A stretch of 64,000 nucleotides of DNA from Lachnospiraceae bacterium (GTDB taxonomy: Bacteria; Bacillota; Clostridia; Lachnospirales; Lachnospiraceae), in contig JAJXRY010000001.1 in assembly GCA_021628825.1 (NCBI GenBank), positions 1,426,001-1,490,000 of the forward strand, read 5' to 3'. How positions within the stretch are numbered: position 1 is the first letter of the stretch; every line of letters starts with the position of its first letter. The position numbers and the translations under genes are program-made. Under the pieces are notes generated by a model that made no database searches, was not told where the DNA came from, and worked only from the letters and a program-made list of their open reading frames with translations. Below are positions 19,996-28,681 of the stretch, piece by piece.

Positions 19996-20373
19996 TTACT
20001 TTAATGTAACCTTTGCTCCAACTTCTTCTAATTTCTTCTTAAGCTCTTCAGCTTCTTCCTTGGTAGCGCCTTCCTTAACCATCTTCGGTGCAGAATCAAC
20101 TACGTCCTTAGCTTCCTTCAGTCCAAGACCGGTAGCTTCACGAACAACCTTGATAACCTTAACCTTTTCAGTGCCTACTTCAGTAAGCTCTACATCAAAG
20201 GAATCCTTCTCTTCTGCTGCTGCGCCAGCATCAGCACCTGCTGCTGCAACGACTACACCTGCTGCTGCAGATACGCCGAACTCTTCTTCACATGCTTTTA
20301 CAAGATCATTTAATTCTAATACAGTTAACTCTTTGATAGCGTCGATTAATTCCTGAGTGGATAATTTTGCCAT
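19996..20373 (-). CDS. rplL: 50S ribosomal protein L7/L12
   Basis: L7/L12 (125 aa) forms the ribosomal stalk that recruits GTPase factors. The N-terminal dimerisation helix (MAKLSTQELIDAIKELTVLE), an Ala/Gly-rich hinge near residues 35-55 and the C-terminal domain (FDVELTEVGTEKVKVIKVVRE, GLGLKEAKDVVDSAPK) are all clear. The start MAKLS at 20373 is chosen because GGAGG precedes it at the proper distance. It is the second gene of the L10 operon. Confidence 0.97.
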   Translation of the reverse strand: MAKLSTQELIDAIKELTVLELNDLVKACEEEFGVSAAAGVVVAAAGADAGAAAEEKDSFDVELTEVGTEKVKVIKVVREATGLGLKEAKDVVDSAPKMVKEGATKEEAEELKKKLEEVGAKVTLK

Positions 20374-20434
20374 TTTCTTTTCCTCCATTTAATTTGTTTT
20401 CATCAATAATTAGTTACATCACGTGCAGATCAGA

Positions 20435-20995
20435 TTATTCTGCTGCAGGTGCTTCAGCGGGAGCTTCCTGCGCAGGAGCTGCCTCGGCTGCAGGTGCTTC
20501 GCATGCGGATGCACCACCTTTTTCAGCAAGCTGGTTCATAACACGAGCAAAGTTCGTAATCGGAGACTGAATGCTTCCAAGTAACTTGGACAGTAATTCT
20601 TCTCTGGAAGGGATCTTTGCGATGGATTCCATTCCCTTTGCATCGTATGCAATACCTTCTACCACACCAGCCTTGATTTCAAGAGCAGGAGCAGTCTTAG
20701 CAAAATTGCTAATTACTCTGGCAGGAGCTGTTGCATCTGTAGTGGAGATTGCGATTGCACTCGGTCCTTCAAGATAAGGAGCAAGGCTTTCGAAATCGGT
20801 TCCCTTGAACGCAAAGTTCATCATTGTGTTCTTGTAAACTTTGTAAGTAATTCCTGCCTCACGGAGCTGCTTACGAAGAGCAGTGTCCTGTTCTACAGTA
20901 AGTCCACGATAGTCAACCAATACTACGGACTGCGCATCCTTGATGTTAGCGGAAATCTCGTCTACAACCGGTGTTTTCAGTTCAACTTTTGCCAC
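20435..20995 (-). CDS. rplJ: 50S ribosomal protein L10
   Basis: L10 (186 aa) anchors L7/L12 dimers to the ribosome and represses its own operon by binding the mRNA leader. It has VVLVDYRGLTVEQDTALRKQLREAG and the following NTMMNFAFKGT segment. The C-terminal end is an extended Ala/Pro/Glu-rich tail (about the last 25 residues), which is common in Clostridia. It is preceded by a classic L10 leader. Confidence 0.97.
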   Translation of the reverse strand: MAKVELKTPVVDEISANIKDAQSVVLVDYRGLTVEQDTALRKQLREAGITYKVYKNTMMNFAFKGTDFESLAPYLEGPSAIAISTTDATAPARVISNFAKTAPALEIKAGVVEGIAYDAKGMESIAKIPSREELLSKLLGSIQSPITNFARVMNQLAEKGGASACEAPAAEAAPAQEAPAEAPAAE

Positions 20996-21059
20996 TTTTC
21001 TTACCTCCTATTAGATTTTGGTGCCGAAATGAGCTTATTGAACATCTGCCTGCTTACAG

Positions 21060-21190
21060 GCGGTATTATAAAAAGCCCTTCCGAAAAACGAAAGGGCAGA
21101 AAAATACATCTCTCATGTAAACTCTTTCCTCGGCAGGTGGCTTACGCTCTTACGCCTCATGGCCCTGCTGTCTTCGGCATGGTCAAAACG
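21060..21190 (-). ncRNA. Ribosomal protein L10 leader with attenuator
   Basis: The transcript from the promoter at 21.2 kb carries a structured leader. A segment with GCCGAAGACAGCAGGG can pair with CCTGCCGAGG (about 21180 to 21128). It is followed by a terminator hairpin, GCCCTTTCG and CGGAAGGGC arms plus a T run (21097-21069), then rplJ. This is the Firmicutes L10 leader, in which L10-L12 binding favours termination. The assignment rests on position and pairing. Confidence 0.75.
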
Positions 21191-21199
21191 ACCTTAAGT

Positions 21200-21229
21200 A
21201 GAATAGCATAGACGGGATTCTTTTGTCAA
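21200..21229 (-). promoter_or_regulatory. rplJL promoter
   Basis: TTGACA (21229-21224), 18 bases, TATTCT (21205-21200) on the minus strand just upstream of the L10 leader. It lies immediately after the corrected end of the capA-like gene. Confidence 0.8.
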
Positions 21230-21259
21230 TCCTATTTTGCAAATTACTTTTTAAGAAAT

Positions 21260-22601
21260 TCACTTTTTGTAAACTCACAGAACTAATGTAAACATCTAAT
21301 TTTTGTGAGATATATCCGTCGGAATCAATCTGTACTCCGGGGAAAGACTTCTTAAATAAGACAGGATCCGTTCTTTTTTTCGCTGTCATAAACCATCTTC
21401 ACGCGGCAGTCCGACTGAATTGCGGGTACAAACTGCAGGGATTTGATCCCATCCTGTCCGATGCTGACCTTGAGAAGTCCGGTATCAATGGTTCTGGAAT
21501 TAAACCAGAAATTACCAAGACTGTAAAAGCACCGGTGTATTCCCGCAATAGGTAATCCCCTGCAGACAATGTGGATGATCCCCCACAATCAGATCTGCGC
21601 CTGCCTGCGCATACAGTGGTGCCTGATCCGTCTGTGCCCAGTCCGGATCACTCTCATTCTCGGTTCCCCAGTGAACGCATACGATCACGAAATCACTCTC
21701 CGCCTTCGCTTGTGATATTACCTCACAAAGCTTCTCCGGATTAAAGCACCGGAAGACACCCGGCGAATTTTCGGTTGCCTCCTTCGTGTCCGGGTTGTCC
21801 AGACGCTCAATCTGGGTTGCTGCGATCAGGGCAATCTTCATGTCATTGACGATAAAATAAACCGGTGCCGAAGCCTCCCCGATATTTCTCCCGGCACCCA
21901 GCGCATGAATGGATGCCTGATCCAGGGTGTCCAAGGTATCCAACAGTCCCTGTTCTCCAAAATCATACACATGATTGTTCGCAACAATTGCCACGTCTGC
22001 TCCCATATCTCCCAGATACGATACCGTATCCGTATCGGCCCGGAAGGTAAAGGTCTTTCCTTCTGTCGGCGTTCCCCGGTTGGTATACGGGAATTCATTA
22101 TTTACCACCGTAATATCCGACCGGCGCAGAATCGTCAGGAGATCTTCCGATATTCCTTCATCCAGACTTCCGCCACGGCCTTTTAACTTCGACATAATGG
22201 CATATTCATCGTCCATAAGAATATCTCCGGTAAAGCACAGCGTCACTTCCTCCGTTGAAGAAGCCTCCCACGGATAAATCCGGTTCTGTGCCATATATTC
22301 TTCATCTGCCAGAACGTTTCCATAGCGTGGGTTTTCCTTCAGAAGCTCCGAAGTCACCTCTGCTTCCCCTCCATTGGAAGAATCGGTATGATTAATTGGA
22401 ATCCGTTCCTTAAAAATACTGCTCTGCACAGATTCATATTTATTTTTCACATCGACATGAATTTTTCTGAAAGCCTGCCAGCACTAAAAGGACGCAAAGT
22501 CCTGCCAATGTGATTCCCCCAAGAGTAAGCAGGAACACCAGTACAGGTTTTTGAGCCCCTTTCTGTGAGGATTTCTTGTTTCTTTTTTTTGATCTATTCA
22601 T
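21260..22601 (-). CDS. CapA-type (poly-gamma-glutamate/capsule) metallophosphatase-like protein, membrane anchored, frameshifted
   Basis: The reconstructed protein is about 445 aa. A basic N-terminus (MNRSKKRNKKSS) is followed by one TM helix (VLVFLLTLGGITLAGLCVLL). The extracytoplasmic CapA/PgsA domain then has LCFTGDILMDDEY, NNEFPYT, VAIVANNHVYDFGEQGLLDTL, IVCVHWGTE and GADLIVGDHPHCLQG, the metal and catalytic motifs of the calcineurin-like CapA family. Breaks: five T at 22462-22466, A run 21525-21528, seven T at 21374-21380. The end at 21260 assumes one A fewer in the last tract. It separates rplKA from rplJL, an unusual position. Confidence 0.8.
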
Positions 22602-22675
22602 AAGGATAAGGATAGCACACTTTGCCCATTTGATGCAAGGCAGTGGTGTTCGACAGATTTTTATATAAAAATACA

Positions 22676-22697
22676 GAGCGTGTCTTTCGACACGCTC
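22676..22697 (-). terminator. Terminator after rplA
   Basis: A perfect 9-bp stem GAGCGTGTC/GACACGCTC with a four-base loop; on the minus strand it runs into TGTATTTTTATA. It ends the rpmG-secE-nusG-rplK-rplA transcript. Confidence 0.85.
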
Positions 22698-22728
22698 CAT
22701 AGTCTTAATTCTGTGTTAAATTCTGTAA

Positions 22729-23418
22729 TTAGTACTTAGCAACACTTACTCTTACGCCAGGTCCCATGGTAGAGGTAAGAGTGATGCTTCTTAAATACTG
22801 ACCCTTTAAGGTAGAGGGTTTTGCCTTAACGATTGCTTCCATAAGAGCATTGAAGTTCTCAGCAAGCTTTTCTTCGTCGAAGGAAGCCTTACCAACCGGT
22901 ACATGAATGATATTGGACTTATCTAATCTGTACTCGATCTTACCGGCTTTGATATCAGCGATAGCCTTGGTTACATCCATTGTTACGGTACCAGCCTTAG
23001 GGTTAGGCATTAAGCCCTTAGGTCCTAAAACCTTACCAAGACGACCAACAACACCCATCATATCAGGTGTTGCTACAACAACGTCAAAATCAAACCATCC
23101 ATCGTTCTGGATTCTCGGGATCAGTTCTTCGCCGCCAACATAATCTGCTCCGGCAGCTTCTGCTTCAGCAACCTTGTCACCCTTGGCAAATACTAAAACC
23201 TTAACTGTCTTACCGGTTCCGTTCGGCAGTACAACTGCTCCACGAACCTGCTGTTCTGCATGACGTCCATCGCATCCTGTACGGATATGAACTTCGATTG
23301 TTTCATCAAATTTAGCAACCGCGGTCTTCTTAACAAGAGCCACTGCCTCAGCAGGCTCATATGCAACTGCGCGGTCAACAAGCTTTGCAGCTTCTACATA
23401 TTTCTTTCCATGTTTCAT
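22729..23418 (-). CDS. rplA: 50S ribosomal protein L1
   Basis: L1 (229 aa) builds the mobile stalk at the E site. Conserved blocks are ETIEVHIRTGCDGRHAEQQVRG, GKTVKVLVFAKGD, VVATPDMMGVVGRLGKVLGPKGLMPNPKAGTV (split here only for reading) and the C-terminal GQYLRSITLTSTMGPGVRVS. It follows rplK by 20 bases with GGAGG before its ATG. Confidence 0.98.
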   Translation of the reverse strand: MKHGKKYVEAAKLVDRAVAYEPAEAVALVKKTAVAKFDETIEVHIRTGCDGRHAEQQVRGAVVLPNGTGKTVKVLVFAKGDKVAEAEAAGADYVGGEELIPRIQNDGWFDFDVVVATPDMMGVVGRLGKVLGPKGLMPNPKAGTVTMDVTKAIADIKAGKIEYRLDKSNIIHVPVGKASFDEEKLAENFNALMEAIVKAKPSTLKGQYLRSITLTSTMGPGVRVSVAKY

Positions 23419-23438
23419 TTCGTTATCCTCCTATGGCA

Positions 23439-23864
23439 CTAGTCTTCTACAGTAATGCCCATACTTCTTGCTGTTCCGGCGATCATGCTCATAGCAGTCT
23501 CAATGCTTGCAGCGTTAAGGTCAGGCATCTTTAATTCAGCAATTTCCTGAAGCTTGGCTTTGGAAATTGTAGCAACCTTTGTCTTGTTAGGTGTAGCGGA
23601 ACCGGACTTAATGTTGCATGCTTTCTTAAGAAGTACTGCTGCAGGGGGAGTCTTTGTAACGAAACTAAAGCTTCTGTCTGCATAAACTGTGATAACAACA
23701 GGGATGATCACATCTCCCTTGTCTGCTGTTCTTGCGTTGAACTGCTTTGTGAATTCAACGATGTTAACCCCGTGCTGTCCAAGTGCAGGACCAACCGGGG
23801 GAGCTGGTGTAGCTTTACCAGCAGGGATCTGTAACTTGATGTATCCTTCTACTTTCTTTGCCAT
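23439..23864 (-). CDS. rplK: 50S ribosomal protein L11
   Basis: L11 (141 aa) belongs to the GTPase-associated centre. It starts MAKKVEGYIKLQIPAGKATP and has PPVGPALGQHGVN and the C-terminal RNA-binding domain (GSATPNKTKVATISK, MPDLNAASIETAM, GTARSMGI). The start at 23864 is set by GGAGGTGCC just upstream; the frame is open further 5' but has no homology there. Confidence 0.97.
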   Translation of the reverse strand: MAKKVEGYIKLQIPAGKATPAPPVGPALGQHGVNIVEFTKQFNARTADKGDVIIPVVITVYADRSFSFVTKTPPAAVLLKKACNIKSGSATPNKTKVATISKAKLQEIAELKMPDLNAASIETAMSMIAGTARSMGITVED

Positions 23865-24013
23865 TTTGGCACCTCCTATATTTACAAGAGCGTTCCAGGA
23901 AAAAGAACACCTTGTATTGTGGTATGGCGCAGGATGACTCCTGCTTCCACGGCTCACAAGTGTGAACCTATTAAAAAAATGTTTCCTGAAGTTCTGCCTG
24001 TGCAGAAACTTCA

Positions 24014-24532
24014 TTAAGACATAAGTCTTACTTCTGCAAAGCTGATTTCGACAGGTGTTTCTCTGCCGAACAGTTCTACATTGATGGTAGCTGTCTGTTT
24101 GCCGTAATCCATTCTCTGAACCACACCAACGGTATCCTTCCAGACACCTGCAACAACCGCAATGGTATCGCCCTCCTTGAAATCTACGGAGATGTTCTCC
24201 ACCTTGATTCCAAGTGGCTTCATTTCTGCTTCGGACAACGGAACCGGCTTGCTTCCGGGTCCCACAAATCCGGTTACACCTCTGGTATTACGAACTACAT
24301 ACCAGGTATCGTCATTCATTACCATATTGATCAGAACATAGCCCGGGAACATCTTCTTCTGAACCGTCTTGCGTGCACCGTTCTTCATTTCAACAACATC
24401 CTGCATCGGAACACGGACTTCCAGGATTTCTTCCTCTAAATGTCTGTTTTCAATGGTTTTCTCAATATTCGCTTTAACCTTATTCTCATATCCTGAATAG
24501 GTGTGTACTACATACCAGTTTGCTTCTGCCAT
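24014..24532 (-). CDS. nusG: Transcription termination/antitermination protein NusG
   Basis: NusG (172 aa) binds RNA polymerase and modulates pausing, Rho and coupling. It has the NGN domain (WYVVHTYSGYENKVKANIE, MFPGYVLINMVMNDDTWYVVRNTRGVTGFVG) and the C-terminal KOW domain (FKEGDTIAVVAGVWKDTVGVV). It lies between secE and rplK, its standard place. Confidence 0.97.
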   Translation of the reverse strand: MAEANWYVVHTYSGYENKVKANIEKTIENRHLEEEILEVRVPMQDVVEMKNGARKTVQKKMFPGYVLINMVMNDDTWYVVRNTRGVTGFVGPGSKPVPLSEAEMKPLGIKVENISVDFKEGDTIAVVAGVWKDTVGVVQRMDYGKQTATINVELFGRETPVEISFAEVRLMS

Positions 24533-24546
24533 ACATTCACCTCATT

Positions 24547-24756
24547 CTACAGACTTGTCAGGAAATTAACGCCGTACTGCATTGCGACATCAAGTACCGC
24601 AATAATAGCTGCTACTACTACGGAAATGCACACAACTGCAACAGACTGTTTAACGAGTGAGTCTTTATCAGGCCATGAGATCTTCTTATACTCAGCCTTA
24701 ACGCCTTTGAAAAAACCGGGTTTCTTTGTCTTTTCATTCTTTGCGGATTCTGCCAT
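24547..24756 (-). CDS. secE: Preprotein translocase subunit SecE
   Basis: SecE (69 aa from MAESAKNEK) is the small clamp of the SecYEG channel. It has KAEYKKISWPDKDSLVKQS and one TM helix (VVCISVVVAAIIAVLDVAMQ). The start at 24756 follows AAAGGAG. It lies between rpmG and nusG. Confidence 0.95.
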   Translation of the reverse strand: MAESAKNEKTKKPGFFKGVKAEYKKISWPDKDSLVKQSVAVVCISVVVAAIIAVLDVAMQYGVNFLTSL

Positions 24757-24783
24757 GATAACTCCTTTCAAACAACAGCGTAA

Positions 24784-24933
24784 TTATTTGGTTTCCTTGT
24801 GTAAAGTATGAGTTTTGCAGAATCTACAATATTTCTTGGTTTCCATTCTGTCCGGATGATTCTTCTTATCCTTCGTAGTGTTGTAGTTACGCTGCTTACA
24901 CTCTGTACAAGCTAATGTGATCTTCGTACGCAT
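24784..24933 (-). CDS. rpmG: 50S ribosomal protein L33
   Basis: This 49-aa protein starts MRTKITLACTECKQRNY and ends KYCRFCKTHTLHKETK. It keeps both CxxC pairs, so it is the zinc-binding (C+) form of L33. It is the first gene of the secE-nusG transcript, with GGAGG before ATG. Confidence 0.97.
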   Translation of the reverse strand: MRTKITLACTECKQRNYNTTKDKKNHPDRMETKKYCRFCKTHTLHKETK

Positions 24934-25004
24934 TCTCTATTCCTCCAATCTAATATCCGAATTTTTAAGCACAAAAAAAGACCTAAATTGCATCTCGTTT
25001 GATA

Positions 25005-25033
25005 ACTATAACACAGTCAAGCCTTTCCGTCAA
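25005..25033 (-). promoter_or_regulatory. rpmG-secE-nusG-rplKA promoter
   Basis: TTGACG (25033-25028), 17 bases, TATAGT (25010-25005) on the minus strand, about 70 bases upstream of rpmG. Confidence 0.8.
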
Positions 25034-25123
25034 TATAAAAAAACGAATATTTCAATGTTTAAATTTTTGCTTTTAAAAAAATTTTTATTAGAATTTGTTT
25101 AAAAACTTCCTGTAAATTCCGGC

Positions 25124-25151
25124 TAATAATCTCTAATCACAAACCGATATA
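25124..25151 (+). promoter_or_regulatory. Sigma-28 (FliA/SigD) promoter of the orphan fliD-like gene
   Basis: TAAT (25124-25127), 16 bases, CCGATATA (25144-25151). The same spacing and -10 occur before flaG-fliD at 59.6 kb, and nearly the same before flagellin. The 340-base stretch 25034-25373 holds this promoter, a leader of more than 200 bases and GGAGGGGG before the gene. Confidence 0.7.
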
Positions 25152-25373
25152 TAATAATAGGAAATTGCTAGTTCTATTGCACTACTTGAAATCTGTGTGT
25201 CAGCGTGTTACACTTTACTCATAAAAGTAGGTTTTTTTATGCCCTGATGCACACATTGACTTAGCAAATATAACACGGATGGTTCGTATTTGCAAGTAGA
25301 TTACAGGCTGTCCGGTCATTTCTGCAGGACCGGACCGGTGCATTGAATTCACGGATGAAAGGAGGGGGCAGTT

Positions 25374-26684
25374 ATGGCATACAATACCATTATGAATACC
25401 GTCTATAACCATTATCTGACGACTTATGCGCCGAAGAAAACTTCTTCGCAGTATGACACGCATAAGAAAAGCGAACTCCGCAGTATCTATAACTCCATGG
25501 TCAAATTAAATAAAGACGCTCCCCTGTATCTTTTTGATACAAGCAGAGAATCTCGTGAATTTGCAGTGGGCTTGAAGGAAAATGCGCGTCTCCTGCGCAA
25601 CACCATTGTTTCCTTGGGTGGTGTCGGGGATGACGAAATGTTCCAGAAGAAAACGGCTTATTCCAGCAATCCGGATATGGTCGATGCTTCCTATATCGGT
25701 GAGCCGGACGGAAATACCGAAGTTCCTTCCTTTACAATAGAAGTAACCGGACTCGCAACCAGTCAGGAGAATCTCGGAAGCATCCTTCCTTCTGATGACA
25801 AAATAACGCTGGCTCCGGACACCTACTCTTTTGATATTACGATTAACGATCTCAGCTATGAGTTTCAGTATAACATTCACGAAGGTGAGACGAACCGTGA
25901 CGTTCAGGAACGTCTTTCCCGGCTGATTAATAAAGCAGACATTGGTGTTAGTGCCGATATTCTGGAGGATGGCAAAGGAAACAGCGCCCTGCGCTTAACC
26001 TCCGCTTCCGATGGCGTGAAGGCCGGACGCGATACCATTTTCCACGTATCCGACAATCATACCAGTAAGGTGGCCGGAACAGTAGATTACCTGGGGCTTG
26101 ACTTTGTTTCCCGCAAACCCTCCAATGCAGAATTCCTGTTAAATGGAGAACCGCGAACCGCATCCACGAATCACTTTACAATTGACAATACTTACGAACT
26201 CACCCTGAAGGGTGTTCATACCGCAGACGGTGATGCTGCTACTGTCGGATTGAAGACCGATCTGGAATCCTTAACCGAAAATGTCGGTAATCTGATCGGC
26301 GGATACAATTCTTTCATCCGCTCTGCTTCCCAATATCAGGAGCTGCATCCGAAGAGCAGCCAGCTCATCAGTGAAATGAAACGGATGTCTTCCCATTACC
26401 TTCCGGAACTTGAGAAGCTTGGGTTGTCCTTTGAGGAAGACGGACAGTTATCCATGGATGAAAATGCGTTCCATCAGGGAATTCTTTCCGACGAGGATTT
26501 CTCTTCACTTTCAAGCATGAAGGACTTTACGAATGCGGTATTGCGGAAGACGAACCAGATTTCGCTGAATCCAATGGTGTATATTGACAAGACCATTGTG
26601 GCCTATAAGAATCCCGGACATAATTTCTCGTCACCGTATGTAACCAGTAATTATAGTGGGATGTTGTTTAATAGTTATTGTTAG
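25374..26684 (+). CDS. FliD-like flagellar cap-type protein (orphan paralog)
   Basis: This 436-aa protein lacks the usual FliD N-terminus but has FliD-like features: two D2/D3-type Ig-like stretches (TIEVTGLATSQENLGS; SALRLTSASDGVKAG), a hook-IN-like segment and the C-terminal FliD block (LTENVGNLIGGYNSFI, then a long alpha-helical stretch and LEKLGLSFEEDGQLSMDE). It starts MAYNTIMNTVYNHYL and ends in Cys (LFNSYC). It has a sigma-28-type promoter and stands alone, 32 kb from fliD itself. It may cap or decorate filaments, or be a secreted filament-associated protein. The family assignment is moderate. Confidence 0.65.
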   Translation: MAYNTIMNTVYNHYLTTYAPKKTSSQYDTHKKSELRSIYNSMVKLNKDAPLYLFDTSRESREFAVGLKENARLLRNTIVSLGGVGDDEMFQKKTAYSSNPDMVDASYIGEPDGNTEVPSFTIEVTGLATSQENLGSILPSDDKITLAPDTYSFDITINDLSYEFQYNIHEGETNRDVQERLSRLINKADIGVSADILEDGKGNSALRLTSASDGVKAGRDTIFHVSDNHTSKVAGTVDYLGLDFVSRKPSNAEFLLNGEPRTASTNHFTIDNTYELTLKGVHTADGDAATVGLKTDLESLTENVGNLIGGYNSFIRSASQYQELHPKSSQLISEMKRMSSHYLPELEKLGLSFEEDGQLSMDENAFHQGILSDEDFSSLSSMKDFTNAVLRKTNQISLNPMVYIDKTIVAYKNPGHNFSSPYVTSNYSGMLFNSYC

Positions 26685-26717
26685 AATTGACTTAAGTTTA
26701 GATAGAATCAGACGGAC

Positions 26718-26786
26718 GCTCAGAAGAAAAAAATATAACAAGTAGCCTCGCGAAAGGTCTGCTTGTCATATTTTTGTCTTCTGAGC
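26718..26786. terminator. Bidirectional terminator between fliD-like and glf
   Basis: GCTCAGAAGA and TCTTCTGAGC form the outer arms of a long hairpin. A second pairing (ATAACAAGTAG with CTGCTTGTCAT) is nested inside, with A and T runs on its sides. It lies between two converging genes. Confidence 0.75.
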
Positions 26787-26817
26787 TGTTTTCCATAATT
26801 AAGTTAATTTTATCACA

Positions 26818-27953
26818 TTAATTCTGCGCTTCGCACATTTCCCATGCTGCTTCAATGACTTTATCCATGTCATAGTATTTGTACTGACCTAAGCGGCCGC
26901 CAAATAAAACATTCTTCTCTTTCGAAGCAAGTTCCTGATACTTCCGGTATAACGCATTATTCCGTTCATTGTTGACGGGATAATACGGTTCATCGCCCGG
27001 ATGCCAGTCTGCCGGATACTCACGGGTAATGAGTGTTCCGTCTCCTTTACCGAACTCAAAATGCTTATGCTCAATGATCCGGGTGTAAGGAACTTCGCGT
27101 TCGGTATAGTTGATTACGGCATTTCCCTGGTAGTTATCACATTCCGGCATATCCTCCTGCTCAAAATGCAGGGAACGGTAGTCGAGATTACCAAGGGAAT
27201 AGTCGAAATACTCATCAATCATTCCGGTATAAAGCACCTTATCATAGGTAATGGCATCTGCTCCGTTTGCAAAAGCTGTCTCCTGCTCCTTCACAAAGGA
27301 ACGATACTCGGTGTTGAGACGGACCTCGGTTCCGTTAAGCATCTTCTCGATCATAGCTGTATAGCCGCCAATCGGGATTCCCTGATAACGATCGGTGAAA
27401 TAATTATTGTCATAGGTAAAGCGCAGCGGAAGCCGTTTAATGATAAAGGCAGGAAGCTCACGGCAGTCTCTGCCCCACTGCTTCTCGGTATAACCCTTCA
27501 CCAGCTTCTCATAGACATCCCTGCCGGCAAGCTTCAAGGCCTGCTCTTCCAGATTCTGTGGTTCATCAATAGCCAGCTCTGCGATCTGTTCTTCAATCTT
27601 CGCCTTTGCTTCGGCAGGTGTTTTTAATCCCCCAGAGCTTACTGAACGTATTCATATTAAATGGAAGATTATAGATCTCATCCTTATAAATTGCCATCGG
27701 TGAATTCACGAAATGGTTAAACTCTGCAAACTGCTGCACATAATTCCAGACCTTCGGATTCGAGGTATGAAAGATATGCGCTCCATATTCATGCACCTGG
27801 ATTCCACGCACTTCACGCGTATAAATATTGCCTGCCAGATGATCCCTCTTGTCAATCACCAGACAGGTTTTCCCCTTTTGTCTCATCTCGTAAGAAAAGA
27901 CCGAGCCAAACAGCCCGGCCCCCTACGATCAGATAATCGTAATGCTTATTCAT
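26818..27953 (-). CDS. glf: UDP-galactopyranose mutase, frameshifted
   Basis: The reconstructed protein of about 377 aa converts UDP-galactopyranose to UDP-galactofuranose with FADH-. It starts MNKHYDYLIVGAGLFGSVF (dinucleotide fold) and has HEYGAHIFHTSNPKVWNYV, GYTEKQWGR, RFTYDNNYFTDRYQGIPIGGYT and GRLGQYKYYDMD, all standard. Breaks: five C at 27919-27923 and five T at 27621-27625; one base fewer in each restores the family sequence. ATG overlaps the stop of the XRE gene (TAATG), so they are coupled. It implies a Galf-containing surface glycan. Confidence 0.93.
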
Positions 27954-28290
27954 TAAGCCTCCTTGTACTTGTCAAGCTGAACGTAATCCTCCATCATTTC
28001 AAGGATCTTCTTGCGTCCTCTCTTATTTAACTGGATGTAATACTGCATTACTCTGTTCTCCAGTAACTTCTCGCCAAGAACCTCACCCTTCTCCAGAGAA
28101 GAAAAGTCTACCGGATTCAGGCTTAATTTATCACAGATACGAATAACCGTACCATATGCCATTCCTTCAATTCCTCTGTCGAGTGCAGTTACCAGTGTAC
28201 TATACGGAATCTCCATATCGATTGCGAACTGTCTGACACTCTTATACTGCTTTTAAAATCTCTGCCTTTAAAAATCTCTGCTTTCGTCAT
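27953..28290 (-). CDS. XRE-family regulator upstream of glf, frameshifted N-terminus
   Basis: The protein of about 111 aa has an HTH (KQYKSVRQFAIDMEIPYSTL, ALDRGIEGMAYGTVIRICDKL) and a short C-terminal helix-rich part (LNKRGRKKILEMMEDYVQLD). This type is common in Lachnospiraceae as a single-domain regulator. The first codons carry an imperfect tandem duplication of GCAGAGATTTTAAA. Two extra bases in its T and A runs break the frame; corrected, it reads MTKAEILKAEILKQYKS. It is followed by glf with a 1-bp overlap. Its role could be control of the glycan genes. Confidence 0.75.
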
Positions 28291-28389
28291 TTCATAGCCT
28301 CCATTAAATGTAAAAAAATAGATAAGTGTTCTGCAAACCACATGCAAACACGTATGCATCTGATCAAATCTTATGCATTTCGCACGGCT

Positions 28390-28418
28390 AGTATATCATA
28401 TAACGAAAACAATGTCTA
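28390..28418 (-). promoter_or_regulatory. Promoter of the XRE-glf pair
   Basis: TAGACA (28418-28413), 17 bases, TATACT (28395-28390) on the minus strand, about 100 bases upstream of the XRE start. Confidence 0.6.
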
Positions 28419-28585
28419 TCGAATTTCGACCGAACTCGTGTATTTTTAACGGTTCACAAATTAAATTTTTTCTTTAATTTATGATATTGTCAGTCTCATA
28501 ATTTATGTCGCACTGTACTTATTACTTATTGATATTGCATTCTCACAGCTATTCCTATATGTTGTTCCGGTGCCTTTATTTATCC

Positions 28586-28614
28586 TTGCAATCCGGACAG
28601 TATTGTGATATGTT
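28586..28614 (+). promoter_or_regulatory. Candidate promoter of the preQ1-queT unit
   Basis: TTGCAA (28586-28591), 17 bases, TATGTT (28609-28614), ending 17 bases before the riboswitch stem. Confidence 0.5.
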
Positions 28615-28631
28615 ATACAAGCTATTTACAT

Positions 28632-28674
28632 CGAGTGTTCGAGACCTTCCACTCGTAAAACAAAACTAAAGGAG
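28632..28674 (+). promoter_or_regulatory. PreQ1-I riboswitch (translational)
   Basis: A 6-bp stem CGAGTG/CACTCG (28632-28637 with 28650-28655) closes a 12-base loop. It is followed by an A-rich tail TAAAACAAAACTAA and then AAGGAG. Loop CCTT can pair with AAGG of the Shine-Dalgarno, as in the H-type pseudoknot of the preQ1-I class. That would hide the ribosome-binding site when preQ1 is bound. The downstream gene is a queuosine-precursor transporter, which fits exactly. Confidence 0.75.
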
Positions 28675-28681
28675 AAAACAA

